From NCBI RefSeq assembly GCF_037949285.1, contig NZ_CP149926.1, forward strand, positions 785,501 through 849,500: DNA of 64,000 nt, given 5' to 3'. This document shows positions 19,170-26,642 of the stretch, piece by piece; the stretch's first letter is position 1, and the number at the start of each line of letters is the position of its first letter. Below the pieces are notes generated by a model. That model ran no database searches. It was not told where the DNA came from and saw only the letters and a program-made list of their open reading frames with translations. The DNA is from Thioclava sp. GXIMD4216. GTDB lineage: Bacteria > Pseudomonadota > Alphaproteobacteria > Rhodobacterales > Rhodobacteraceae. A program made the position numbers and the translations under genes.

Positions 19170-20477
19170 ATGACCAATCTCACCCCGCGTGAAATCGTAT
19201 CCGAGCTTGACCGCTTTATCATCGGCCAGTCCGAGGCCAAGAAGGCCGTGGCCGTGGCGCTGCGCAACCGCTGGCGTCGCCAGAAGCTGTCCGATGACCT
19301 GAAAGACGAGGTCTATCCCAAGAACATCCTGATGATCGGCCCGACCGGCGTCGGTAAAACGGAAATCTCGCGCCGTCTGGCAAAGCTGGCGAAGGCGCCG
19401 TTTCTGAAGGTCGAGGCCACCAAGTTCACCGAAGTGGGCTATGTGGGCCGCGATGTGGAACAGATCATCCGCGACCTGACCGATGTGGCCTTGGTCGAGA
19501 CCCGCGAGCATATGCGCGAAGAGGTCAAGGCCCGCGCGCATAGTGCTGCCGAAGAGCGCGTGATCGAGGCGATTGCCGGAGCGGATGCCCGCGAGTCGAC
19601 CCGCGAGATGTTCCGCAAGAAGCTGCGCGACGGGATGCTGGATGACAAGGAGATCGAGATCGAGGTCTCCGATCCCACCGGCGGTATGCCGATTGGCATG
19701 ATGGGTGGCCAGCCCGGCATGGAGCAACAGATGCAGGGGCTGCAGGATCTGTTCAAGGCCTTCGGTTCGGGCCGCAAGCAGCGCCGCAAGGTGACCGTGA
19801 AGGAAAGCTATGACCTTCTGATCGCCGAAGAGGCCGACAAACTTCTGGATGATGAAAAGGTCAAGGCGGCGGCTCTGGAGGCCGTGCAGCATGGCGGGAT
19901 CGTCTTTATCGACGAGATCGACAAGGTCTGTGCGCGGCAGGAAACCCGTGGCGGCGATGTCTCGCGCGAGGGGGTGCAGCGCGACCTGCTGCCGCTGATC
20001 GAGGGCACGACCGTGTCGACCAAGCATGGTCCGGTGAAAACCGACCATATCCTGTTCATCGCCTCGGGGGCCTTCCATATTGCCAAGCCGTCGGACCTTT
20101 TGCCCGAGCTTCAGGGCCGCCTGCCGATCCGCGTGGAACTGCGCGCGCTGACCGAGGCCGATTTCATGCGTATCCTGACGGAAACCGATAACGCCCTGAC
20201 CCGCCAATATACCGCGCTGATGGGCACCGAAGAGGTGGTGGTGGAGTTTACCGAAGACGGAATTGCCGCACTGGCCCGCATTGCCGCCGAGGTAAACGCT
20301 ACCGTCGAGAATATCGGCGCGCGCCGTTTGTATACCGTGATGGAACGGGTCTTCGAGGAGCTGTCCTTCACCGCGCCCGATCGTGGCGGCGAAACGGTGA
20401 AAATCGATGCGGCCTTTGTCGAGAAAGAGGTGGGGGCCTTGGCAAGATCCTCGGATCTCAGCCGGTATGTTCTGTAA
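19170..20477 (+). CDS. hslU: ATP-dependent protease ATPase subunit HslU
   Basis: A 435-residue AAA+ unfoldase. The N-terminal [11 protein letters not shown] is typical of the family. Walker A is G-P-T-G-V-G-K-T-E near residues 56-64 and Walker B is I-V-F-I-D-E-I-D-K near 246. A Gly/Met-rich I-domain lies between them (about 175-195), sensor and arginine-finger motifs follow, and the C-terminal L-S-R-Y-V-L inserts into HslV. Length is normal. It unfolds substrates and activates HslV. A hairpin terminator follows at 20494. Confidence 0.97.
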   Translation: MTNLTPREIVSELDRFIIGQSEAKKAVAVALRNRWRRQKLSDDLKDEVYPKNILMIGPTGVGKTEISRRLAKLAKAPFLKVEATKFTEVGYVGRDVEQIIRDLTDVALVETREHMREEVKARAHSAAEERVIEAIAGADARESTREMFRKKLRDGMLDDKEIEIEVSDPTGGMPIGMMGGQPGMEQQMQGLQDLFKAFGSGRKQRRKVTVKESYDLLIAEEADKLLDDEKVKAAALEAVQHGGIVFIDEIDKVCARQETRGGDVSREGVQRDLLPLIEGTTVSTKHGPVKTDHILFIASGAFHIAKPSDLLPELQGRLPIRVELRALTEADFMRILTETDNALTRQYTALMGTEEVVVEFTEDGIAALARIAAEVNATVENIGARRLYTVMERVFEELSFTAPDRGGETVKIDAAFVEKEVGALARSSDLSRYVL

Positions 20478-20493
20478 CATATGCACAAAATGC

Positions 20494-20524
20494 GGGCGCG
20501 AAGCAGGGTTTCGCGCCCCTTTTT
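20494..20524 (+). terminator. intrinsic terminator of the hslV-hslU operon
   Basis: GGGCGCGAA (20494-20502) pairs perfectly with TTCGCGCCC (20510-20518), followed by C-T5 to 20524. It lies 17 bases after the hslU stop. Confidence 0.9.
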
Positions 20525-20643
20525 ATGCCCCGCTTGCGCGAGGGGCGCGGGGACAGGGGCAAATCTTATTGGTGCGTTAACTATTTTTGCCGACCCTTTC
20601 GATCAGGCCCCGCAGGGGAGGCCGGAAATCGAGGGGAGAGCGC

Positions 20644-21423
20644 ATGGGACTCCAACGATGGATGGTTGCCATTGGTTTGGCGCTGGGGATGGTGCCCCTT
20701 TCGGCGCAGGCGCGCTGTGATCTGGTTCTAGTGCTGGCGCTTGATATTTCCGCCTCGATCGACAGCCATGAATATGCGTTGCAAAAACAGGGTATGGCAC
20801 GGGCTTTGGCCGATCCTCGGGTGGTGGCCGCCATCGAGGAACGGGGCGGTATCTGGCTGACTGCCTTTGAATGGAGCGGCACCGACCAGACTTTTGAAAC
20901 GCTGCCGTGGGTTTTTGTGGACGGGCGCGCGACCATTCTGGGCGCTGCCGAGCGGATCGGGGCAGGGGAAAGACCTGTCAGCAACTATCCCACCGCTTTG
21001 GGCTATGCGCTCGGTCAGGCCGTGATCACCTTGAGGCGCGCGCCCGAGACATGCGTCCGGCAGATTATCGACATCGCGGGCGATGGAATCAATAACGCAG
21101 GTTTTCCGCCCCGAAGCGCCTATGGCGCGACCGATATGTCGGGGATTACGGTGAATGCGCTGGTGATCGAGGGCGAGCAGCCCTCGCCCATCCCCTATTT
21201 CGAAGCGCAGGTGCTGCATGGCCCGAACGCTTTTCTGGAGATTGCCGCAAGCTATCAGGACTATCAGCAGGCAATGACGCGAAAATTGCTGCGGGAAATC
21301 CGGCCTGCCTCTTTTGTGATGCTGGCTCCCGAAACGATGCTGTCTCTGGACGCATGGGGGGCTGCTGCGCGACTGCCGGATATGGGGCCGTTCACAGGGT
21401 GGGCCAAGGGGCGCGGCGGTTAG
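20644..21423 (+). CDS. secreted DUF1194 (VWA-like) protein
   Basis: A 259-residue protein with a Sec signal peptide (MGLQRWMVAIGLALG..., cleavage after A-Q-A near residue 23). The mature part has the D-I-S-A-S-I-D pattern of a metal-ion-dependent adhesion site near residue 35, the T-A-F-E-W-S-G stretch, and I-D-I-A-G-D-G, which together mark the DUF1194 von Willebrand A-like family. ATG 20644 follows GGGGAGAG. Its function is not known; a periplasmic or cell-surface binding role is plausible. Its stop overlaps the stop of the convergent smr gene by four bases. Confidence 0.85.
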   Translation: MGLQRWMVAIGLALGMVPLSAQARCDLVLVLALDISASIDSHEYALQKQGMARALADPRVVAAIEERGGIWLTAFEWSGTDQTFETLPWVFVDGRATILGAAERIGAGERPVSNYPTALGYALGQAVITLRRAPETCVRQIIDIAGDGINNAGFPPRSAYGATDMSGITVNALVIEGEQPSPIPYFEAQVLHGPNAFLEIAASYQDYQQAMTRKLLREIRPASFVMLAPETMLSLDAWGAAARLPDMGPFTGWAKGRGG

Positions 21424-22058
21424 CCACGCAGCCTACGCAGATAGACATAATAGGCCCCCTCGCCCCCGTGGCGCTGATGCGCCTGCGAGACCTGCATCAC
21501 CACGGGACCAAGCGGGGGCAGGCGCAGCCATTGCGGCACCTGATGGCGAAGCACGCCGCGACGGGTGGGAATGGGGTCCCAATCCTCGACCACCTTGCCC
21601 TTGCCGGTGATCACCAGCACCAGCCGGTGCCCGTGATCTTGGGCGCGCAGGATGAAGCGGATCAGTTCGGGATGGGCTTCGGCCTGTGTCATGCCATGCA
21701 GGTCGATCTTGGCATCGGGTACCAGCTTGCCACGGGTCATCGCCTTATGGGCCTTGTGATCCATACGCAGCGGCTGGGCCTTGAGTGTTTCGGGGATGGA
21801 ATGGGGCGGCACATGCGACCATCCCGCACGCGGGGTCGCGCCCCCCAGCCGCAGCTTGCCCAGATCGGCTTTCGGCAGATCGGGTTTGGTGCGTTCGGGC
21901 AGGGGGGGCTGAACGGGAGAAGACGGTTTGGCAGGGGGCGTGTCATCGGGTGGCGTGGAAACCGGTTCGGAGGGGCGGCCGTGAAAAAGCCGCGTGGTGC
22001 GTGCCACACGGTTCCAAAGCTCGCGCTCTTCCTCGGTCAGTTTGCGTTTGCGCCCCAT
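21420..22058 (-). CDS. Smr/MutS2-type endonuclease-domain protein
   Basis: About 212 residues. The first ~100 are basic, proline-rich and probably disordered. The C-terminal Smr domain carries K-I-D-L-H-G-M-T and the T-G-K-G-K loop. Small MutS-related domains nick or bind nucleic acids and in other bacteria are linked to stalled-ribosome or recombination control. ATG 22058 (M-G-R-K-R-K) is preferred to an earlier in-frame start. It lies 87 bases downstream of the TimA gene on the same strand. The function of this short Smr subtype is not established. Confidence 0.85.
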   Translation of the reverse strand: MGRKRKLTEEERELWNRVARTTRLFHGRPSEPVSTPPDDTPPAKPSSPVQPPLPERTKPDLPKADLGKLRLGGATPRAGWSHVPPHSIPETLKAQPLRMDHKAHKAMTRGKLVPDAKIDLHGMTQAEAHPELIRFILRAQDHGHRLVLVITGKGKVVEDWDPIPTRRGVLRHQVPQWLRLPPLGPVVMQVSQAHQRHGGEGAYYVYLRRLRG

Positions 22059-22145
22059 CACCGGCCCCGTGCTTCTGGCCGTAGCCCCATGCAAAACGCC
22101 GCCCTTCCGGCGGCGCATCGCGTATATATGGTCGCGGGGGCCACC

Positions 22146-22802
22146 TTAGCCGCCCGTCGCCACAAGCTGCCAGTTCGGATCGGAGGCGCCCATTTTGCGG
22201 GCGAAGGTCCAGATGTCACGCTGTTTGCGCGGCATGCGCGGATCGCCCTCGACCACATTCCCCTGTGCATCGCGCGAAACCGAGACCAGCTCGCCCACGA
22301 AACGCACGGTCAGTTCGGCATCATTGCTGCCATCGATCGTGGCGGCATCAAGGGTCATCTCGCGCAGGCCCATGAATTCGGCCTCGACGGTCAGGCCACG
22401 GGCTTTGCGATCCGCGATGGCGGCGGAGAAAGCGTCATAGACCTGTGCCGAGAGGAAGGGTCTGACCTCGTCCAGATCGCCCTTTTCGAAGGCCATGAGA
22501 ATCATCTCGTAGGCGGAACGCGCGCCCTTGAGGAAGCCGCCCACCTCGAAGCTGGGTTCGAGACGTTTCATCGCCGCCAAGGCGCTGGCCGAGGAGGACC
22601 CTTCCGGCACATGGTCGATGATATCGTGATCGGGTCCGCCATCGATAACCGTGAATTTCTGGGGGTCGGCCTCCGGCTCTGCGGTGGGCGACTGTGGCGG
22701 ACGTTCGAAGCCGTCTCGGGTTCCAAGGACGCTTTTGAGCCGCAAGATCAAGAAGATCGCAACGGCGGCAAGAAGGATAAGCTGGATGATTGTGTTGTTC
22801 AT
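22146..22802 (-). CDS. Tim44/TimA family adaptor protein
   Basis: A 218-residue protein with an N-terminal TM helix (residues 3-22, M-N-N-T-I-I-Q-L-I-L-L). A variable acidic linker follows, then a C-terminal Tim44-like domain (about 85-215) with G-A-R-S-A-Y-E-M-I and W-T-F-A-R-K. Alphaproteobacterial TimA is related to the mitochondrial inner-membrane import adaptor Tim44 and is predicted to sit on the cytoplasmic membrane. ATG 22802 is chosen at the start of the hydrophobic helix. It is divergent from fxsA and 740 bases from secB, both also linked to membranes or export. Confidence 0.88.
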   Translation of the reverse strand: MNNTIIQLILLAAVAIFLILRLKSVLGTRDGFERPPQSPTAEPEADPQKFTVIDGGPDHDIIDHVPEGSSSASALAAMKRLEPSFEVGGFLKGARSAYEMILMAFEKGDLDEVRPFLSAQVYDAFSAAIADRKARGLTVEAEFMGLREMTLDAATIDGSNDAELTVRFVGELVSVSRDAQGNVVEGDPRMPRKQRDIWTFARKMGASDPNWQLVATGG

Positions 22803-22958
22803 CTGGGTCCCTTGGGCGAACGGCTTTTGGTGGGCGACTTGGTATTTCGCTCCTGCGCACATATGTATGACACGAGGTCGTTCAAGTCCATGCCGTGATC
22901 AAAGCGGCAGATCAGGGATTTGGCGTGCGATATTATAGACTGGATCAAGGACTAACCC

Positions 22959-23489
22959 ATGTGGATCTTTCTGGCCTTTCTGCTGGTTCCGATTATCGAA
23001 ATCGGCCTGTTCATTCAGGTCGGCGGGCTGATCGGGCTGTGGCCGACGCTTGCGATTGTGGTGCTGACGGCGATTATCGGCACCTCTCTGGTGCGCTCGC
23101 AGGGGGCGCAGGCGATGGCCGAGCTGCGGCGGTCGATGGCCGAGCTGAATGATCCCTCACGCCCGCTGGCGCATGGGGCGCTGATCCTGCTGGCGGGGGC
23201 GCTTTTACTGACGCCGGGGTTTTTCACCGATACCTGCGGTCTTCTGCTGCTGATCCCCGCCGTGCGCGACTGGGTCACGGGGCAGATTGCCAAGCGTGTC
23301 AGGGTGCAGGGCTTCCAGATGGGCGGGGCGGCGTCGCAGGGCTTTGACGACCCTGCGGGCTATGACAGCCGTAATCGGGGTATGGGCCGCAGTCCGGCAA
23401 ACGGTCCGGGCGTGATCGACGGCGAATTTGAGGAAATTGATACGGAAAACCCGCCCCGTCCGGGCAATTCCGGCTGGACGCGGCATTGA
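22959..23489 (+). CDS. fxsA: FxsA family membrane protein
   Basis: A 176-residue protein with the FxsA N-terminus (F-L-L-V-P-I-I-E-I), about three TM helices (2-20, 25-46, 75-105 with L-L-L-T-P-G-F-F-T-D) and a soluble Gly/Asp-rich tail. E. coli FxsA suppresses phage exclusion when overproduced; the native role is unknown. A run of small export- and membrane-related genes follows, beginning with secB. Confidence 0.9.
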   Translation: MWIFLAFLLVPIIEIGLFIQVGGLIGLWPTLAIVVLTAIIGTSLVRSQGAQAMAELRRSMAELNDPSRPLAHGALILLAGALLLTPGFFTDTCGLLLLIPAVRDWVTGQIAKRVRVQGFQMGGAASQGFDDPAGYDSRNRGMGRSPANGPGVIDGEFEEIDTENPPRPGNSGWTRH

Positions 23490-23542
23490 AGAGAGCGGCA
23501 CGCCAGTGCTAGACATTTCGTCAAAGTGATTTGGAGAACAAG

Positions 23543-24058
23543 ATGACCGAAGAAACCAATGGCGCGACCGCTCCGGGCGCTGATGAGGGCCAGCAGGCAT
23601 TGAAGATGCAGATCCTTGCGCAATTCGTGCGGGATATGTCCTTCGAGAATATGGTTGCGCAGAAAGGTCTGACCTCTGCGGATGTGCAGCCCGAAATGCA
23701 GGTTCAGGTCAGCCTTGATGCGAAGAAGCGTCAGGCCGAGAACCAATATGAGGTGATCTGCAAGTTTAAAGTGACCTCGAACAATAAGGCCACCAATACC
23801 GCGCTTTACCTGCTTGAGCTGGAATATGGCGGCATCTTCCACATCGAGGGTGTGCCGGCGGATCAGCTGCATCCCTTCCTGCTGATCGAATGCCCGCGCC
23901 AGCTGTTCCCCTTTGTGCGCCGGATCGTGTCGGATGTCACCCGCGATGGCGGCTTCCCGCCCTTCAATCTGGAAATGGTCGATTTCGTGCAGCTCTACCG
24001 TGCCGAGCTGGCGCGCCGCGCCGAAGTGCAGGCGGCCTCGGGCGAGGTGGCGAACTAA
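23543..24058 (+). CDS. secB: protein-export chaperone SecB
   Basis: A 171-residue chaperone with family blocks I-L-A-Q-F-V-R-D-M-S-F-E-N (about 28-40), L-E-L-E-Y-G-G-I-F and L-F-P-F-V-R-R-I-V-S-D. It forms tetramers that hold preproteins unfolded and deliver them to SecA. ATG 23543 follows GGAGAACAAG; an ATG 12 bases upstream is less well placed. A GC-rich hairpin region follows before idi. Confidence 0.96.
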   Translation: MTEETNGATAPGADEGQQALKMQILAQFVRDMSFENMVAQKGLTSADVQPEMQVQVSLDAKKRQAENQYEVICKFKVTSNNKATNTALYLLELEYGGIFHIEGVPADQLHPFLLIECPRQLFPFVRRIVSDVTRDGGFPPFNLEMVDFVQLYRAELARRAEVQAASGEVAN

Positions 24059-24141
24059 GCGTTCGGACCAATGTCGCGTTCGGGCAGGGGGCGCGTGCTG
24101 GTACAACGCCCCCCTGTGACGATCTGCCCCCGTGACAAATG

Positions 24142-24172
24142 ACGCCGCTGCAAGCAAATCTTGCGGCGGCGT
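24142..24172 (+). other. strong hairpin in the idi leader
   Basis: The 13-base arm at 24142-24154 pairs with 24160-24172, with one G-U pair and a five-base loop CAAAT. It ends eight bases before the idi ribosome-binding site and has no T tract. It could end secB transcription weakly or shape idi translation. Confidence 0.5.
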
Positions 24173-24192
24173 TCGCTATGGAGGTGTGTGCG

Positions 24193-24717
24193 ATGACCGA
24201 TCTTATTCCGGCCTGGATTGGCGAAGAGCTGACCCCAGTCGATAAGCTCGATGCACATCGTCTGGGGCTGCGTCACAAGGCCGTGTCGGTATTCGTCATG
24301 GCGGGCCGTGATGTGCTGATCCAGAAGCGGGCCGAAGGGAAATACCATTCGGCGGGGCTTTGGGCCAATAGCTGCTGCACCCATCCGCATTGGGACGAGG
24401 CGCAGCATGACTGCGCGATCCGCCGGATGCGCGAGGAGTTGGGCATTACGGGGCTGTATCCCAGCCATGCCGACCGTCTGGAATACCGTGCCGATGTGGG
24501 CAATGGCCTGATCGAGCACGAGGTCGTGGACGTGTTTCTGGCCGATGCGCCGCGCGATCTGGCGCTTGCCCCCGATCCCGGGGAAGTGGCGCAGGTGAAA
24601 TGGGTCGATCTGCATGATCTGGCCGCCGAGGTGACCCGCCATCCGGAACGGTTCTCGCGTTGGCTTTCGATCTATATGACAGGGCATAAGGACCGGATTT
24701 TCAAAAGTTTGGGATGA
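24193..24717 (+). CDS. idi: isopentenyl-diphosphate delta-isomerase, type I
   Basis: A 174-residue Nudix-fold isomerase with the catalytic Cys in N-S-C-C-T-H-P, metal-binding His residues, the Nudix-like R-R-M-R-E-E-L-G, and the catalytic Glu in E-H-E-V-V-D. It interconverts IPP and DMAPP for isoprenoid, quinone and carotenoid synthesis. ATG 24193 is chosen because GGAGG (24180-24184) precedes it; ATG 24178 would overlap that site. In many Rhodobacteraceae idi sits with photosynthesis genes; here it does not. Confidence 0.94.
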   Translation: MTDLIPAWIGEELTPVDKLDAHRLGLRHKAVSVFVMAGRDVLIQKRAEGKYHSAGLWANSCCTHPHWDEAQHDCAIRRMREELGITGLYPSHADRLEYRADVGNGLIEHEVVDVFLADAPRDLALAPDPGEVAQVKWVDLHDLAAEVTRHPERFSRWLSIYMTGHKDRIFKSLG

Positions 24718-24824
24718 TCTGTGTGCCAAGTGGATCACTTTTGACGATCTCGGCAAGTTTCCCCCAAAATTGTGTCGGCTGCACTGGAAAAAACCGCCAA
24801 TAGCTGCAACTGTTTCCGAAAATA

Positions 24825-26642
24825 ATGCGGATTGGGGGCAATCAGGTGCGCAGCAGGAAAATTGGTCTGGCAGGGATAGTGCTTTCCGTTTGGGGAAGTG
24901 CGGCATTTGCGCAGGACATGGCACAGTTTCAGGTTTCCGGTGGGGACAAGGACCTGACCGAAACGCTGAAAAGCGCGTCTTTGGTGGTCAGTGCCGAGGC
25001 CAAGACCGGAGAGGATGCGCCCGATGCGCAGGATCTTTTCGGCTCTGCCCGTGCCGATTACGCCCGTCTTCTGGGCGCGCTTTACGACGAGGGCTATTAT
25101 GCCCCTTCGATCTCCATTCTGGTGAATGGCAAAGAAGCCGCAAGTATCGCCCCGCTTGACGCACCCGCGACGATTTCATCGATCCAGATCACGGTCGATC
25201 CTGGCCCGAAATTCACCTTTTCGCAGGCGCAGGTGGCACCTTTGGCCCCCAAAACCGAGTTGCCCGATGGCTTCAGGGCGGGGCAGACCGCGCGCACCAG
25301 TGTCATCCGCTCGGCGGCGCAGACGGCGGTGGATGGCTGGGAGGCTGCGGGACATGCCAAGGCCGATGTGGCCAGCCAGAAGATCACCGCCGATCATCGC
25401 AACGAGACGCTGGCCACCGATATCCGGCTTGATCCCGGCCCGAAAGTGACCTTCGGGGACCTCACCATTTCGGGCTATAAGCGTATGCGCGAAGAACGGA
25501 TTCGCGCCATTGCAGGGTTCCCCAAGGGGCAGGTGTTCGACCCTGACGAACTGGAACTGGTGCGCACCCGCCTGCGCCGTGCCAGCGTGTTCAGCTCGAT
25601 CACCATGACCGAGGCCGACAAGCTGAATGCCGATGATTCCCTTGATTATACGCTGGGCGTGGTCGAGGAAAAACGCCGCCGTCTGGGCGCAGGGGTCGAA
25701 TACCAGACGGTCGATGGTCTGACGCTCTCGGGCTATTGGCTGCACCGCAACCTTTTTGGCGGGGCGGAGAGGCTGCGCGTGGATGCCGAAGTGTCGGGGA
25801 TTGGCGGCTCGGATGGCGGGGCCGATTACAGTCTTGGCGTGCGCATGGACCGTCCGGCCACCTTCTCGGCGGATACCTCTGCCTATGCCGAAACCACGCT
25901 GGCGCGGGAATCGACCGACGATTACGACGAGAATTCCTTCGAGATCGGCGGCGGTCTGACGCATTATTTCAACGAGCAGATCACCGGCGAACTGGGCTTG
26001 GCCTATCGCTGGTCGATGGTGACGGATGATGTGGGCGATACCTATTTCAGCGAGATCGCTGCTCCGGGCACGCTGACGCTGGACAAACGCAACAGCGAGA
26101 CCGATGCGACCAAAGGGTATTATGCCAAGATCGGCCTGCGGCCTTTCGTGGGGCTGAACAGTGCGACCGGCACGGGGATCCAGACCACGGGCGATCTGCG
26201 TGGGTATTTCGGCTTTGGTGCGGATGACCGTTTCGTGCTGGCAGGGCGGGCGCAATACGGGGCGGTGCTTGGCGCGTCTCTTGCGGAAACACCGCGGGAT
26301 TATCTTTTCTATTCCGGCGGCGGTGGCACCGTGCGCGGTCAGCCTTACCAGTCGCTTGGCGTCGAAAAGCTGGAAAACGGCACGCTCAAGACCGGCGGCA
26401 CCGAATTCATGGGCTTCTCGGGGGAATTCCGCGCGGGCATCACCGAGAGTATCGGCGCGGTGGCATTTTATGACATGGGCTGGGTCGGGGATGATGGCAC
26501 CGGCGACTGGCAATCGGGCGCGGGGATCGGTCTGCGTTACAAAACCGGTATCGGCCCGATCCGTCTGGATGTCGCGGCACCGGTGGATGGCGATACAGGC
26601 GAAGGCGTGCAGCTTTACGTCGGATTGGGGCAGGCATTCTGA
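24825..26642 (+). CDS. tamA: translocation and assembly module subunit TamA
   Basis: A 605-residue Omp85-family outer-membrane protein with a Sec signal peptide ending A-A-F-A-Q (cleavage near residue 29). About three POTRA domains follow (40-270; G-Y-K-R-M-R-E-E-R-I is typical). A C-terminal beta-barrel starts near 290 and includes the lid-lock block G-G-G-T-V-R-G and the ending Y-V-G-L-G-Q-A-F. TamA works with TamB in outer-membrane protein insertion and phospholipid transport. Its stop overlaps the tamB start (TGATG). Confidence 0.93.
   Translation: MRIGGNQVRSRKIGLAGIVLSVWGSAAFAQDMAQFQVSGGDKDLTETLKSASLVVSAEAKTGEDAPDAQDLFGSARADYARLLGALYDEGYYAPSISILVNGKEAASIAPLDAPATISSIQITVDPGPKFTFSQAQVAPLAPKTELPDGFRAGQTARTSVIRSAAQTAVDGWEAAGHAKADVASQKITADHRNETLATDIRLDPGPKVTFGDLTISGYKRMREERIRAIAGFPKGQVFDPDELELVRTRLRRASVFSSITMTEADKLNADDSLDYTLGVVEEKRRRLGAGVEYQTVDGLTLSGYWLHRNLFGGAERLRVDAEVSGIGGSDGGADYSLGVRMDRPATFSADTSAYAETTLARESTDDYDENSFEIGGGLTHYFNEQITGELGLAYRWSMVTDDVGDTYFSEIAAPGTLTLDKRNSETDATKGYYAKIGLRPFVGLNSATGTGIQTTGDLRGYFGFGADDRFVLAGRAQYGAVLGASLAETPRDYLFYSGGGGTVRGQPYQSLGVEKLENGTLKTGGTEFMGFSGEFRAGITESIGAVAFYDMGWVGDDGTGDWQSGAGIGLRYKTGIGPIRLDVAAPVDGDTGEGVQLYVGLGQAF

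Noticed and set aside
18807..20486. Long minus-strand open frame of 559 codons opposite hslU
   Set aside because: It is antisense to the clearly conserved hslU; such open frames are common in GC-rich DNA. The translation is rich in His, Arg and Gln without a recognisable domain.
21354..22898. Plus-strand open frame of 514 codons over smr and timA
   Set aside because: Both minus-strand genes show recognised domains and sensible starts; the plus translation has none.
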